A stretch of 18,385 bases of DNA, from NCBI GenBank assembly GCA_964372125.1, contig CAYJPL010000037.1:1-18385 (forward strand), read 5' to 3'. The position numbers were made by a program, and so were the translations under genes. The notes beneath the pieces were generated by a model. The model saw only the letters and a list, made by a program, of their open reading frames with translations, was not told where the DNA came from and did no database searches. Positions 1 through 8,253 of the stretch are shown here, piece by piece; the first letter of the stretch is position 1; every line of letters begins with the position of its first letter. This DNA is from Tannockella sp964372125 (GTDB lineage: Bacteria; Bacillota_I; Bacilli_A; Erysipelotrichales; Coprobacillaceae).

Positions 1-20
1 GCAGAATCATGTTTTGTTAT

Positions 21-599
21 TTACTTATTATATAAACGTTTAATCATATCTACAGTTACATCAATACCGATATCACTATCAATAGTCACATGGTAGTTGT
101 CAGCAACTCCCCATTTTCTATCAGTATAATAGTTATAATATTTCTTACGATTTTTATCTTTTTTCTTCACGTATTTTCTTAAATCATCATGTTCTTCATC
201 ATACTCTGCTTTAACTCTTTGCATTCTTGACTCTATTGTAGCATGAATAAAGATGCTATATACATTATTATATTCTTGTAAAATATAATCTGCACATCCT
301 GAAACAATAATACATGGTCCTTTACTAGCAAGGTGTCGAATCACTTTTGATTGAGCACTATAAACTTGATCGTTTAATGGCAATTCAAAATGCGTTGTTG
401 ATAAAGTATACATAAAGCTTGAGCTCTTTTTTTCAACAACATCATAAATAGCTTTAGTATCTAATCCTAATTCTTTTGCAGCCATATCAATGATCTCATT
501 ATCGTAAAAATGAATATTCAATTCTTCTGCTAATCGTTTTCCAATAATTCGTCCGCCCGAACCATAATCCCTTGATATTGTAATGACTTTATGTTTCAT
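21..599 (-). CDS. Cytidylate kinase-like family protein
   Basis: This 192-residue protein resembles the cytidylate-kinase-like family (Cytidylate_kin2), P-loop proteins related to CMP kinase whose substrate is mostly unproven. The N-terminus carries ITISRDYGSGGRIIGKRLA, with a glycine-rich GSGGRIIGK loop at residues 13-21, followed by a FYDNEII segment typical of the family. The middle has an IIVSGCADYIL strand and a SIFIHA strand, then a basic lid-like stretch rich in Lys and Arg (about residues 125-162). The start is ATG at 599, preceded by an AAGGGGGT Shine-Dalgarno. A promoter-like pair lies in the 57-base gap to the exonuclease gene. True nucleotide kinase activity is uncertain, and no gene symbol is justified. 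I am confident of the family but not of the substrate. Confidence 0.85.
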   Translation of the reverse strand: MKHKVITISRDYGSGGRIIGKRLAEELNIHFYDNEIIDMAAKELGLDTKAIYDVVEKKSSSFMYTLSTTHFELPLNDQVYSAQSKVIRHLASKGPCIIVSGCADYILQEYNNVYSIFIHATIESRMQRVKAEYDEEHDDLRKYVKKKDKNRKKYYNYYTDRKWGVADNYHVTIDSDIGIDVTVDMIKRLYNK

Positions 600-622
600 A
601 AATACTACCCCCTTATATATTA

Positions 623-651
623 ATAATACAATGAATTACTCACTATTACAA
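623..651 (-). promoter_or_regulatory. Putative promoter of the cytidylate kinase-like gene
   Basis: On the minus strand TTGTAA (646-651) and TATTAT (623-628) are separated by 17 bases, the preferred spacing for the housekeeping sigma factor. The match is 4 of 6 at -35 and 5 of 6 at -10. The -10 ends 23 bases before the ATG at 599, and the AAGGGGGT ribosome site lies between them, so the predicted leader is only about 16 bases. The pair begins just after the exonuclease III stop codon. Confidence 0.5.
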
Positions 652-656
652 AGTCT

Positions 657-1409
657 TTATATATTTATTTCCAACCCTACTGGACAATGATCACTTCCAA
701 AAACATCTCCTAATATTGTACTGTTTTGTATTTTTTCATTCAACCTTGATGATGTTATAAAATAGTCTATTCTCCATCCAGCATTATTTTTTCTAGCATT
801 AAATCTATAAGACCACCATGAATACTCAATTTTTTCAGGATATAAGTATCTATATGTATCTATAAACCCAGAGCTAAGTAGCTTATCCATACACGCTCTT
901 TCTTCGTCACTAAATCCAGCATTTTTACGATTTGATTTTGGATTTTTTAAATCGATTTCTTGATGAGCAACGTTTAAATCACCACATAAAATAACTGGTT
1001 TGATTTTATCTAACTGTTTTAAATATTCTAAAAAATCTTCTTCCCATTCTTGTCGATAATCTAGCCTTTTTAACTCATTTTGACTGTTTGGTGTGTAACA
1101 TCCAACAAAATAAAACTCTTCATATTCTGCAGTAACTAATCTACCTTCTTGGTCATGCTTTTCTATTCCCATACCAAAGCGCACTGAAATTGGTTCAACT
1201 TTAGTAAATAGCATTACACCACTATACCCTTTTTTTATTGCACTATTATGATATTGTAAATATCCAGGTGTATTTATCTCTTCTTGTCCTACTTGCATTT
1301 TTGTTTCTTGTATACATAATATATCTGGATTACTTTCTTGCAAGAAATCGTAAAACCCTTTTGTTATACAAGCACGTATTCCATTAACATTCCATGATAA
1401 TAATTTCAT
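657..1409 (-). CDS. exoA: Exodeoxyribonuclease III (AP endonuclease)
   Basis: This is an Xth/ExoA family enzyme of 250 residues, the usual length. It cleaves the DNA backbone at abasic sites and removes 3' blocking groups in base excision repair, acting as a metal-dependent cytosolic enzyme. Family residues are all visible: N7 in SWNVNG, E35 in CIQETKMQ, Y105 in CYTPNSQ, D144 and N146 in CGDLNVAH, the SWWSYRFNARKNNAGWRIDY block, and D240-H241 in GSDHCPVGLEI. The start is ATG at 1409 with an AAGGAGGAA ribosome site. It is divergent from the alpha/beta hydrolase and has its own extended -10 promoter. Nothing is missing or truncated. Confidence 0.97.
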   Translation of the reverse strand: MKLLSWNVNGIRACITKGFYDFLQESNPDILCIQETKMQVGQEEINTPGYLQYHNSAIKKGYSGVMLFTKVEPISVRFGMGIEKHDQEGRLVTAEYEEFYFVGCYTPNSQNELKRLDYRQEWEEDFLEYLKQLDKIKPVILCGDLNVAHQEIDLKNPKSNRKNAGFSDEERACMDKLLSSGFIDTYRYLYPEKIEYSWWSYRFNARKNNAGWRIDYFITSSRLNEKIQNSTILGDVFGSDHCPVGLEINI

Positions 1410-1428
1410 ATAATTCCTCCTTACTTAT

Positions 1429-1437
1429 AGTATACCA
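1429..1437 (-). promoter_or_regulatory. Extended -10 promoter of exoA
   Basis: The minus strand reads TGGTATACT, a TGn motif joined to a -10 hexamer matching TATAAT at 5 of 6 positions. Its end is 19 bases from the exoA ATG, and AAGGAGG fills much of that gap, so the predicted leader is about 12 bases. No good -35 is visible, as is usual for extended -10 promoters. It faces away from the hydrolase promoter at 1463-1471. Confidence 0.5.
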
Positions 1438-1462
1438 TACTATTCCTTGGATAATAATTATA

Positions 1463-1471
1463 TGCTATACT
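1463..1471 (+). promoter_or_regulatory. Extended -10 promoter of the alpha/beta hydrolase gene
   Basis: The plus strand reads TGCTATACT, an extended -10. The hexamer ends 18 bases before the ATG at 1490, and the ribosome site AGAGGTGA (1477-1484) begins almost at the predicted start of transcription. There is no convincing -35. Only 25 bases separate it from the divergent exoA -10, so two polymerases are unlikely to occupy both at once. Confidence 0.5.
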
Positions 1472-1489
1472 AAAATAGAGGTGATTTAT

Positions 1490-2413
1490 ATGAAAGCAAA
1501 AAAAACAATCATTACATCGAGTATTCTCGCACTTGGCACAGGAGTAGGATACCTTGCAATTTGTAGTAAACTATTCAAAGACACCATGGTACGCGGAGTT
1601 GTATCAACGCCAGAAGATAGTACAGATTATTCTTTATTAAATCAAAAAAATGATGAGGCAAAGATTTGGTTTTTAAAGCAAGAATATGAAAAATTCGAAA
1701 TTATCACAAAAGATAATTTGCTAATTCGCGGAAGAACACTCGTACATCCTAATCAAGACAAATGGATTGTTCTTGCACATGGTTATAAATGTGATTATAC
1801 ATCTATTTTATACCAAGCAAAAAAGTTTTATGAGGATGGATTCAACATCCTAGTTTATGACCAACGTGGTCATGGAAAAAGTGAAGGCCAATATATTAGC
1901 ATGGGATATTTAGAACAACATGATATTATTAAACTTTGTGAGTTTATTATTTCAAAAAATAAAAGTGCTAAAATTGCACTTTATGGTGTTAGCATGGGTG
2001 CTAGTACAGTTATGTTTGCAACTGGAAATAAGTTACCTATAAATGTTGTTTGTGCTATAGAAGACTGCGGCTATACTTCAGTCTATGATATATTTTTAGA
2101 TCAAGGTGAAAAAAAATATAACATTGATATTTCACCAATTTTAGCCGGAATTGGATTGTTTGTTAGACGCAATTTGAAATTTTCTATAAAACAAGCAAGC
2201 TGTTTAAAACAACTTGCTAAATCTACAACACCTACTTTGTTCATTCATGGAAATGATGATGATTATGTGCCTTATGAAATGGTTTATCATAATTATGAGG
2301 CTTGTAATGCCAAAAAGGATATATGGGTTGTTGATAACCAGCAACACGCAACAGCTTGTTTGGATAGTAATTATTTTATAAAAGTTACCAATTTTATTAA
2401 TCAATACATGTAA
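1490..2413 (+). CDS. Membrane-anchored alpha/beta hydrolase (YqkD-like)
   Basis: This 307-residue serine hydrolase begins with a basic stretch (MKAKK) and a hydrophobic segment at about residues 6-28, probably a membrane anchor that places the catalytic domain outside. The fold is shown by the oxyanion loop region HGYKCDYTS (97-105), DQRGHGKSEG (124-133), the nucleophile elbow GVSMG with S168, an acid in GNDDDYVP (D256-D258) and the catalytic H286 in NQQHATA. The order and spacing resemble Bacillus YqkD-type hydrolases; the natural substrate is unknown. An upstream ATG at 1394 would overlap exoA and cross the promoter. ATG 1490 is chosen because AGAGGTGA lies 5 bases before it. It is the only plus-strand gene in the window and ends in its own terminator. 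Confidence 0.88.
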   Translation: MKAKKTIITSSILALGTGVGYLAICSKLFKDTMVRGVVSTPEDSTDYSLLNQKNDEAKIWFLKQEYEKFEIITKDNLLIRGRTLVHPNQDKWIVLAHGYKCDYTSILYQAKKFYEDGFNILVYDQRGHGKSEGQYISMGYLEQHDIIKLCEFIISKNKSAKIALYGVSMGASTVMFATGNKLPINVVCAIEDCGYTSVYDIFLDQGEKKYNIDISPILAGIGLFVRRNLKFSIKQASCLKQLAKSTTPTLFIHGNDDDYVPYEMVYHNYEACNAKKDIWVVDNQQHATACLDSNYFIKVTNFINQYM

Positions 2414-2436
2414 GGCTAAGTGCCTTACATTTTTTA
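2408..2436 (+). terminator. Intrinsic terminator of the alpha/beta hydrolase gene
   Basis: A perfect 9-bp inverted repeat, ATGTAAGGC (2408-2416) and GCCTTACAT (2422-2430), has a 5-base loop and is followed by TTTTTATTTA. The hydrolase stop codon (2411-2413) is part of the left arm. The T-run is only on the plus-strand side. Confidence 0.85.
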
Positions 2437-2453
2437 TTTAATTACTATGGTAG

Positions 2454-2855
2454 TTATATATGTAGGTAGAACAATACCTCTTCCATGGCTTTTGTCTTCA
2501 TACGATAATAGGTAGACTTACTATAATATTCATACCACCAATTTGGACTATTAGTGGAAATAAAGTCATTGGTGATGATTCGACGACTATCTTCATTTAG
2601 TGTATCAATTATACATTCAAATGTGAATATAATCTTTTCAAGTTCATCTTTATTATCTATTTGTTCATTTAAGCGATCGATTACACCACGTTGGTAATGA
2701 CTATTTGACTCCTTGATAACACCATATTTTATTTGTGGATAATATGAACTTTGTTGTAAACAATGTAATTTTATTTTTGCTCTTTTATATTGACTAAATA
2801 CTTTTTTTAAAACTTCTTGTTTCTCTCGAAATGTAAGTGCCTTTATTTTGCTCAT
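2454..2855 (-). CDS. Small hypothetical protein, possible helix-turn-helix regulator
   Basis: I do not recognise this 133-residue protein with certainty. It is basic and helical: an N-terminal REKQEVLKKVFSQYKRAKIK helix, a central acidic helix (RLNEQIDNKDELEKIIFTFE) and a C-terminal segment with RRIITNDF, a WWYEYYSKSTYYRMKTKAM block (106-124) and a final VLFYL. Long helices followed by YSKSTYYRxKxxAM resemble sigma region 4-like or ArpU-type phage regulators, in which the serine-tyrosine stretch begins the recognition helix; this is inference. The GTG at 2885 has no ribosome site, whereas ATG 2855 has AGGAGG (2863-2868) at 7 bases, so ATG 2855 is chosen. It is monocistronic between two terminators and convergent with the hydrolase gene. 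No phage genes surround it. Confidence 0.7.
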   Translation of the reverse strand: MSKIKALTFREKQEVLKKVFSQYKRAKIKLHCLQQSSYYPQIKYGVIKESNSHYQRGVIDRLNEQIDNKDELEKIIFTFECIIDTLNEDSRRIITNDFISTNSPNWWYEYYSKSTYYRMKTKAMEEVLFYLHI

Positions 2856-2902
2856 GATATAGCCTCCTATATCTATATACTTCACATAGCATTCAATTGC
2901 TT

Positions 2903-2936
2903 TAAATAAAAAAATAGTAAGTATTACTTACTATTT
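2903..2936 (-). terminator. Intrinsic terminator of the tyrosine phosphatase gene
   Basis: A perfect 11-bp inverted repeat (2912-2922 with 2926-2936, 3-base loop; arm AAATAGTAAGT) is followed on the minus strand by TTTTTTTATTT. Its outer arm overlaps the phosphatase stop codon at 2935-2937. The stem is AT-rich, but the long T-run supports termination. Confidence 0.75.
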
Positions 2937-3669
2937 ATAGTACAAAGTTTTCAATTATTTCATCAACGATATATTCATCTAGTCCACAACTTAATAAATA
3001 CCCTTTTGCACTTCCATATGTTTCTTCGAGGTATTCAATGAATTCATCAATATATTCCATCTTTGCATATAAGAATGGTTTTTTATCTTCTTCCATTACA
3101 GTCGATAAATTATTTATCATCTCTTGATTATACTCGTCAGACATACAGTAATCTTTCACGATATCTTCATTATGGCATCCTGCCAAATGTAGAAGTAGTG
3201 CACTTATAATACCAGTACGATCTTTTCCTGCAGAACAGTGAAAAAGAATTGTGTGATAACTATTTTTATGAAAAAGTGTAAATATTTCTTTAAACTGTTG
3301 CTTATTTGCCTCTATAACAAAGATATAATATCCAGCAACACTGCTATAGTTTTTAATGTCATCAGGCAATAATGAAAGTGTCACATCTTGTAGTAGCTTT
3401 ACAGGATAATAACTTACTTGACTGTCATTTTCGAATGGATTTGGTTGATGTTCGATTTCGTAATCACTTCGTAAATCTATAATACATTCAACATTCAAAG
3501 ATTTAATTGACTCAATATCACATTCTGATGCATTTGCAAGTGATGAAGAACGAATATATCTATTAATTCTTGTAAAGTTACAATCCTTTGTCTCAAAACC
3601 ACCTAAATCTCTAGCGTTATTTATTTTTTCTAATTGAATATGACGTTCATCGAAACTTCTTTGCATCAT
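2935..3669 (-). CDS. Tyrosine-protein phosphatase (HCxAGKDRTG type)
   Basis: This 244-residue protein belongs to the bacterial family of tyrosine/lipid phosphatases with the HCSAGKDRTG loop (Y_phosphatase3). C145 is the nucleophile, R151 binds phosphate, and Lys and Asp inside the loop are family hallmarks. N-terminal NNARDLGGF (17-25) and CIIDLRSDYEIE (62-73) are further signatures. Members such as Mycobacterium PtpB and Listeria LipA act on phosphotyrosine or phosphoinositides. Here there is no signal peptide, so a cytosolic role is likely and the substrate is unknown. A TTG at 3696 is possible but has no ribosome site; ATG 3669 has AAGGAGG 8 bases upstream. It lies just downstream of proS across a hairpin and lacks a clear promoter of its own. 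Confidence 0.9.
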   Translation of the reverse strand: MMQRSFDERHIQLEKINNARDLGGFETKDCNFTRINRYIRSSSLANASECDIESIKSLNVECIIDLRSDYEIEHQPNPFENDSQVSYYPVKLLQDVTLSLLPDDIKNYSSVAGYYIFVIEANKQQFKEIFTLFHKNSYHTILFHCSAGKDRTGIISALLLHLAGCHNEDIVKDYCMSDEYNQEMINNLSTVMEEDKKPFLYAKMEYIDEFIEYLEETYGSAKGYLLSCGLDEYIVDEIIENFVL

Positions 3670-3684
3670 AATTATATCCTCCTT

Positions 3685-3714
3685 ATAAAAAAGCAAAGAA
3701 AATCTTTGCTTTTA
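3685..3714 (-). terminator. Hairpin terminator between proS and the phosphatase gene
   Basis: The arms AAAAGCAAAGA (3689-3699) and TCTTTGCTTTT (3703-3713) pair perfectly across a 3-base loop. On the minus strand the hairpin is followed by further T residues, and the proS stop codon (3712-3714) lies at its base. The phosphatase ribosome site follows almost at once, so the hairpin may act as a partial terminator that sets expression of the downstream gene. Confidence 0.75.
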
Positions 3715-5151
3715 ATATGCTTTTGCAAAATACACAACATGATGTGCTTTTTTTCCACAAATTGGACATGTATCTCCAAATGCTTCTTCATCTTCTTTGA
3801 TACAACGACTTGTTGCACCGGTATCATCTTTAATTTTAATTTCACATTCTTGATCACCACACCACATTAACTTAATGTATCCAGCTTTTGTTTCGAGTAT
3901 GTCTTTAAATTCGTCATAGCTATTTGCTTGGCGAATATTTTCATTTTTAAATGTTAGAGCATTTTGATACATTTCATCATGAATAGTATCTAGCAATCCA
4001 AGTACCGTTGTTGTAAGTGTATCATCTAAGTTGTATTTTTCTTTTGTACTATCATTACGTTTTGCAAGTACACATTGTTTTGCTTCAATATCTTTTGGAC
4101 CAATCTCTAGACGCAATGGAATTCCACGCATTTCTGCTTCGGCAAATTTCCATCCTGGTGATTTATCACTTGCGTCCACTTTTACACGAATTCCTGCATC
4201 TTTAAGTTGTTTCTCTAATTCATAAGCAGCATCTAAAACACCATCTTTTTGCTGTTGGATAGGGATAATTGCTACTTGAGTTGGTGCAACTCTTGGAGGT
4301 AGCACTAAACCATTATTATCGCCATGCACCATTATAATTGCCCCTAATAAACGAGTTGAAACACCCCATGATGTTTGATGAACATACTCTTGTTTATTTT
4401 CTTTAGATAAAAATTTTATATCGAAAGCTTTTGCAAATCCTTGACCAAAGTAATGACTTGTTCCTGACTGTAAAGCTTTTCCATCGTGCATTAATGCCTC
4501 TATTGTATATGTACTTTCTGCACCAGCAAATTTTTCTTTTTCTGTTTTTTTACCAGTAACCACAGGGATTGCTAGTAATTCACGTGCAGTTTTTTCATAT
4601 ATTCCAAGCATTTGTAATGTTTCGTCAATTGCTTCTTTAGCAGTTGCATGAATAGTATGCCCTTCTTGCCATAAAAACTCAGATCCACGCAAAAATGGAC
4701 GTGTTGTTTTTTCCCAACGCATAACAGAACACCATTGATTATATAATTTTGGTAAATCTCTATACGAGTTAACTATTTTTGCATAGTGTTCACAAAATAA
4801 TGTTTCCGATGTTGGACGAATTACTAAGTTTTCTTCCAGTGTATCTAATCCACCTTTTGTAACTACTGCACATTCAGGAGCAAAACCTTCTACGTGATCT
4901 GCCTCTTTTTGTAGTAATGATTCGGGGATTAGCATTGGCATATAGACATTTTCATGTCCTGTTTCTTTAAATAATTTATCCATATAACTTTGGATTTGTT
5001 CCCACATTGCATAACCATATGGACGATAAATAATACATCCCTTAACACTACTATAATCCATTAATTCTGCTTTTCTACAAACATCAGTATACCACTGTGC
5101 AAAATCAACTTCCATAGCTGTAATTGCTTCATTTTTCATATTCTTTGCCAT
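3712..5151 (-). CDS. proS: Prolyl-tRNA synthetase, archaeal/eukaryotic type
   Basis: This class II enzyme of 479 residues charges tRNA-Pro with proline. It is the short type lacking the YbaK-like editing insertion of the long bacterial form. Visible parts are motif 2 (RWEKTTRPFLRGSEFLWQEG), the ESTYTIEAL and SGTSHYFGQGFAKAF segments, motif 3 (GDNNGLVLPPRVAP), the anticodon-binding domain from about VAIIPI, and a C-terminal zinc-type domain with C431, C436, C462 and C465. It ends in FAKAY; a conserved C-terminal tyrosine is a hallmark of this type. The start is ATG 5151 with TAGGAGA upstream. It has its own promoter and ends in a hairpin. The 75-base gap upstream is too short for a T-box leader. 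Confidence 0.96.
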   Translation of the reverse strand: MAKNMKNEAITAMEVDFAQWYTDVCRKAELMDYSSVKGCIIYRPYGYAMWEQIQSYMDKLFKETGHENVYMPMLIPESLLQKEADHVEGFAPECAVVTKGGLDTLEENLVIRPTSETLFCEHYAKIVNSYRDLPKLYNQWCSVMRWEKTTRPFLRGSEFLWQEGHTIHATAKEAIDETLQMLGIYEKTARELLAIPVVTGKKTEKEKFAGAESTYTIEALMHDGKALQSGTSHYFGQGFAKAFDIKFLSKENKQEYVHQTSWGVSTRLLGAIIMVHGDNNGLVLPPRVAPTQVAIIPIQQQKDGVLDAAYELEKQLKDAGIRVKVDASDKSPGWKFAEAEMRGIPLRLEIGPKDIEAKQCVLAKRNDSTKEKYNLDDTLTTTVLGLLDTIHDEMYQNALTFKNENIRQANSYDEFKDILETKAGYIKLMWCGDQECEIKIKDDTGATSRCIKEDEEAFGDTCPICGKKAHHVVYFAKAY

Positions 5152-5195
5152 TGTATTCTCCTACTCTTTTCTACTTACTAGTTTATAACATGTAT

Positions 5196-5224
5196 ATTTT
5201 ACTATAACTAGATACTTGTTGCAA
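5196..5224 (-). promoter_or_regulatory. Putative promoter of proS
   Basis: Minus-strand TTGCAA (5219-5224) and TAAAAT (5196-5201) are separated by exactly 17 bases, matching the consensus at 4 of 6 and 5 of 6 positions. The site starts 3 bases beyond the sbcC stop codon. I see no terminator between sbcC and proS, so read-through from the sbcDC operon may add to proS expression. Confidence 0.5.
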
Positions 5225-5226
5225 GC

Positions 5227-8200
5227 TTACATTGTTTCTATTGTAATGCTACTTTTTCGGTGACTTCTTTGGATTATTATTTTGTTATCAATTCGCTGCT
5301 TCAATTCGCTAACATGTGATATTAAACCAATTAATTTTTCTTTTCCTTGACTATCCATTAAGCATTCAATTGCTTGATCTAATGAATCATTATCTAATGT
5401 TCCAAATCCTTCATCGATAAATATAGTTTGAAGAGATATTCCACCTGCATAGCTTTGTATCATATTTGAAAGACCTAGTGCCAAAGCAAGCGATGCTTTG
5501 AAAGACTCTCCTCCAGAAAGCGTCTTTACATCACGGTAAATTCCACTTTCTATATCGTACACATCCAAATCTAGTCCTTGTTTTGCGTTTCCTTTAGCAC
5601 GAGTTGTACGACGATATAATTGATATCTACCCTGTGTCATCTTTGCCAGTAAAACATTTGCATACAATAATATATTTTCAAAATATGCTGCTAATACATA
5701 TCTTTCAAATGATAATTTATACTCATTTTTACCCGTTATCATATCTAATAAATCATTATACATAATATATTTCTTTTCTACTTCTATTAAGTCTTCTTCG
5801 ATTTTTTCAATTTTTAATAGTACTTCTTGCATAGCAATTATCTTTCCTTGAATTTGAGTTCGTTGTTCTATTAAAACTTCTAGCTGCTCATTGAGTTTTC
5901 CTAATTTCAATTGCTCTTTTTCAACATCTTGATAAACTACACCTTTAATTTGTTTTTCTAATATTCTAATACGTTCAACATTCGTTTTTATATCTACCTG
6001 ATATTGTTGTAAACTTATTTCTAATTTTGGCAATGCATCAATAGTATCAACTACCACATTGTATAATTCATCATTAATTTGTAACTCTAACATTTTTTTA
6101 TCTAATGCTTCTTGTTTCTCTTTTAAAATTATTTCTTGTAGTTTTGCTTGTTCATTGCTACCTTCTAGACGAATCTTAGCTTCATCACACAATTTCATAT
6201 TTTTATGATAATTATTAGTAATATTTTCCACGTCTTGTAGTAGCTGTTTATGCTTGTTATTTGTGTCTTGATATTGAGCTTTAATATTTGTTATCGATAC
6301 ATCCTTAATGTCTTCGTATGCATGCATGTTACCTGTAGTTTGTTGCAAAAGAGCATATAGATCATTCTTCTTAATACTTTCTTTAACCTGCTTTTCCGTA
6401 AGTATCTTAATATCGCTTTGAGTATTTATCATTGTAGATTTTAATTTTTTTAAATAATTTATTTCTCCAACCATAGTCTCATACTCATTTTTTAAACGTA
6501 TTTCTTTTTTTGTTACTTCACTTAGTGTTTTTATAAAGACCTGTTTTGATAATTCTTGATCTAATCCAAGCATTATAGCATCTCTTTTTAGTGTATCTTC
6601 TAACACTTCTACTTCTGTTTTCTTTGCAATTAACTCACCGTGTGCATTTTGCATATTTGTAGTTGCAATCTGTAATTTTTTTTGTGCCTTTTCAACCATT
6701 GCTTTATCTATCACACTAGTATTCGTAGCTAATCGAGGATGCGCTGTTGAGCCGCAAACAGGACATGCTTCGTTTTCTTTTAGCTCGCTTGCTAGAATCC
6801 CTGCTTGCATATGTAAATACTGTTTTTCTGTATCAATATATTGTGCATTTGCACGCTCGTATATTTTTTCTACTTGCATATAGCGTTCACGACAAATAAA
6901 GCTTAGTTCTTCTTGTTTATGGAAATTATCAAACTGATCACTAAGTTCGTGGATCTTTAATTTATACTGATTGATATCTTTATATTCATTTTCTGATTCT
7001 TTTTCTTTTTGCATTAATTCAACTAATGTTTCTACCCTAGATGCATCCTTATTATAACGTTCTTGCATTCTTTTGATATTTTCTAATGTTTCTAATTCAT
7101 TATTAAAAGCAACCTGATAATTTTGACTTACTTTTTCATAGTCTTGTTTTATTTGATGGAACTCAGCATATCTAGAGATTATGCTTTCTAAATGCACTTT
7201 AACTTTCTCATACTCTTGTACTTGTACTTTTATTTCTGAGATTTTCCCAAATTTCAATAGTGACTCATTATAAGTTTCTTTATCTTTATCTAATTGTATT
7301 TTTTCTAATTGAATTTTCTTTGAAATACTTTCTTTTAATTCTAATGTTTCTTTTATTTGTTGTTTTAATGGCTGTAAGTCCTTAACTTTTTTAATACTAG
7401 TTATCTGTTTTTCCATTTCTACAAAATAGTCATGTTTACTATCAAGAAGGGTTTGTTGTTCTAACAAATCACTATATTGATTTAAAGTACTATTGTTATT
7501 TTGAATATTAGAGACAATAAGTTGTTGTTTTTCTTTTTCAAACATACAATTTTCAAACTTCTTTTGAAACTCGTTTGCATCTTGTTGCATTATACCTAAT
7601 ACTTCTTTTGAAATTATTTCTTGTGCATTATCACCTAATAGGGTGTTCTTACTATTTTGCAAAGCATCAAAGTTATCTTTATATTGCTTTTGCTTACTTC
7701 GTACTTCATCTTCCATCATCTCATATTTATACGTTGCAAACAATTTACGTAATACTTTGCTACGATCATCACTTGATGCATGAATTAGCTTTGTAAATTC
7801 ACCTTGTGCAATCATCGCAATTTGTTTGAATTGCATTGCATCAATATTTAACAATGACTCTATACTTGTTGTAACCTCTTTTACACCCTCTACTATTTTA
7901 CCATCTGGCATAGTTAGCAATGCAGTTGGTTGTTTATCACTCTTTCTTGTCGCAATACGATATTTTGGAGTTCTTTTTACAATGTAAGTCTTATTAGAAA
8001 TCGTGAACATCAGTTCCACATATGTTACAATATCATCTAATGCATGATCACACCTAAGTTGATCACTTTGCCTTAAACTACCGCTAGTTTGACCATATAG
8101 TGCATATATAATTGCATCAAATATCATTGTTTTACCAGCACCTGTTGGACCAGTAATTAGAAACATTCCTTTATTGTTAAAGACATCAAAGTCCACTTCA

Positions 8201-8253
8201 ATTAATCCAGCATAAGGACCAAATGCCTGCATTGTTATTTTATTTGGTTTCAT
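5227..8253 (-). CDS. sbcC: Exonuclease subunit SbcC (Rad50-like ATPase)
   Basis: This 1008-residue SMC-like ATPase pairs with SbcD to process DNA ends, hairpins and cruciforms. The Walker A motif is GPTGAGKT (35-42). Two long coiled-coil arms (roughly 180-480 and 520-830) flank a zinc hook CPVCG at 497-501, almost at the midpoint, which joins two molecules through one metal ion. At the C-terminus are the ABC signature LSGGES (912-917), Walker B ending in IDEG (D947, E948) and the switch histidine H980 in ISHV. The ATG at 8253 lies inside the end of sbcD (14-bp overlap), with GAGGT upstream, so translation is probably coupled. Length and order of motifs are complete. Confidence 0.96.
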   Translation of the reverse strand: MKPNKITMQAFGPYAGLIEVDFDVFNNKGMFLITGPTGAGKTMIFDAIIYALYGQTSGSLRQSDQLRCDHALDDIVTYVELMFTISNKTYIVKRTPKYRIATRKSDKQPTALLTMPDGKIVEGVKEVTTSIESLLNIDAMQFKQIAMIAQGEFTKLIHASSDDRSKVLRKLFATYKYEMMEDEVRSKQKQYKDNFDALQNSKNTLLGDNAQEIISKEVLGIMQQDANEFQKKFENCMFEKEKQQLIVSNIQNNNSTLNQYSDLLEQQTLLDSKHDYFVEMEKQITSIKKVKDLQPLKQQIKETLELKESISKKIQLEKIQLDKDKETYNESLLKFGKISEIKVQVQEYEKVKVHLESIISRYAEFHQIKQDYEKVSQNYQVAFNNELETLENIKRMQERYNKDASRVETLVELMQKEKESENEYKDINQYKLKIHELSDQFDNFHKQEELSFICRERYMQVEKIYERANAQYIDTEKQYLHMQAGILASELKENEACPVCGSTAHPRLATNTSVIDKAMVEKAQKKLQIATTNMQNAHGELIAKKTEVEVLEDTLKRDAIMLGLDQELSKQVFIKTLSEVTKKEIRLKNEYETMVGEINYLKKLKSTMINTQSDIKILTEKQVKESIKKNDLYALLQQTTGNMHAYEDIKDVSITNIKAQYQDTNNKHKQLLQDVENITNNYHKNMKLCDEAKIRLEGSNEQAKLQEIILKEKQEALDKKMLELQINDELYNVVVDTIDALPKLEISLQQYQVDIKTNVERIRILEKQIKGVVYQDVEKEQLKLGKLNEQLEVLIEQRTQIQGKIIAMQEVLLKIEKIEEDLIEVEKKYIMYNDLLDMITGKNEYKLSFERYVLAAYFENILLYANVLLAKMTQGRYQLYRRTTRAKGNAKQGLDLDVYDIESGIYRDVKTLSGGESFKASLALALGLSNMIQSYAGGISLQTIFIDEGFGTLDNDSLDQAIECLMDSQGKEKLIGLISHVSELKQRIDNKIIIQRSHRKSSITIETM

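Noticed and set aside
1394..1489. Upstream extension of the alpha/beta hydrolase frame by 32 residues
   Set aside because: It overlaps the exoA start and crosses the promoter. Its ATG has no ribosome site, while ATG 1490 has AGAGGTGA.
2204..2404. Minus-strand frame inside the hydrolase gene
   Set aside because: It is antisense to the catalytic region of a clear gene and has no recognisable domain or ribosome site.
5152..5226. T-box or other riboswitch leader upstream of proS
   Set aside because: The gap is only 75 bases and holds a plain promoter; no stem-loops or T-box sequence are visible.
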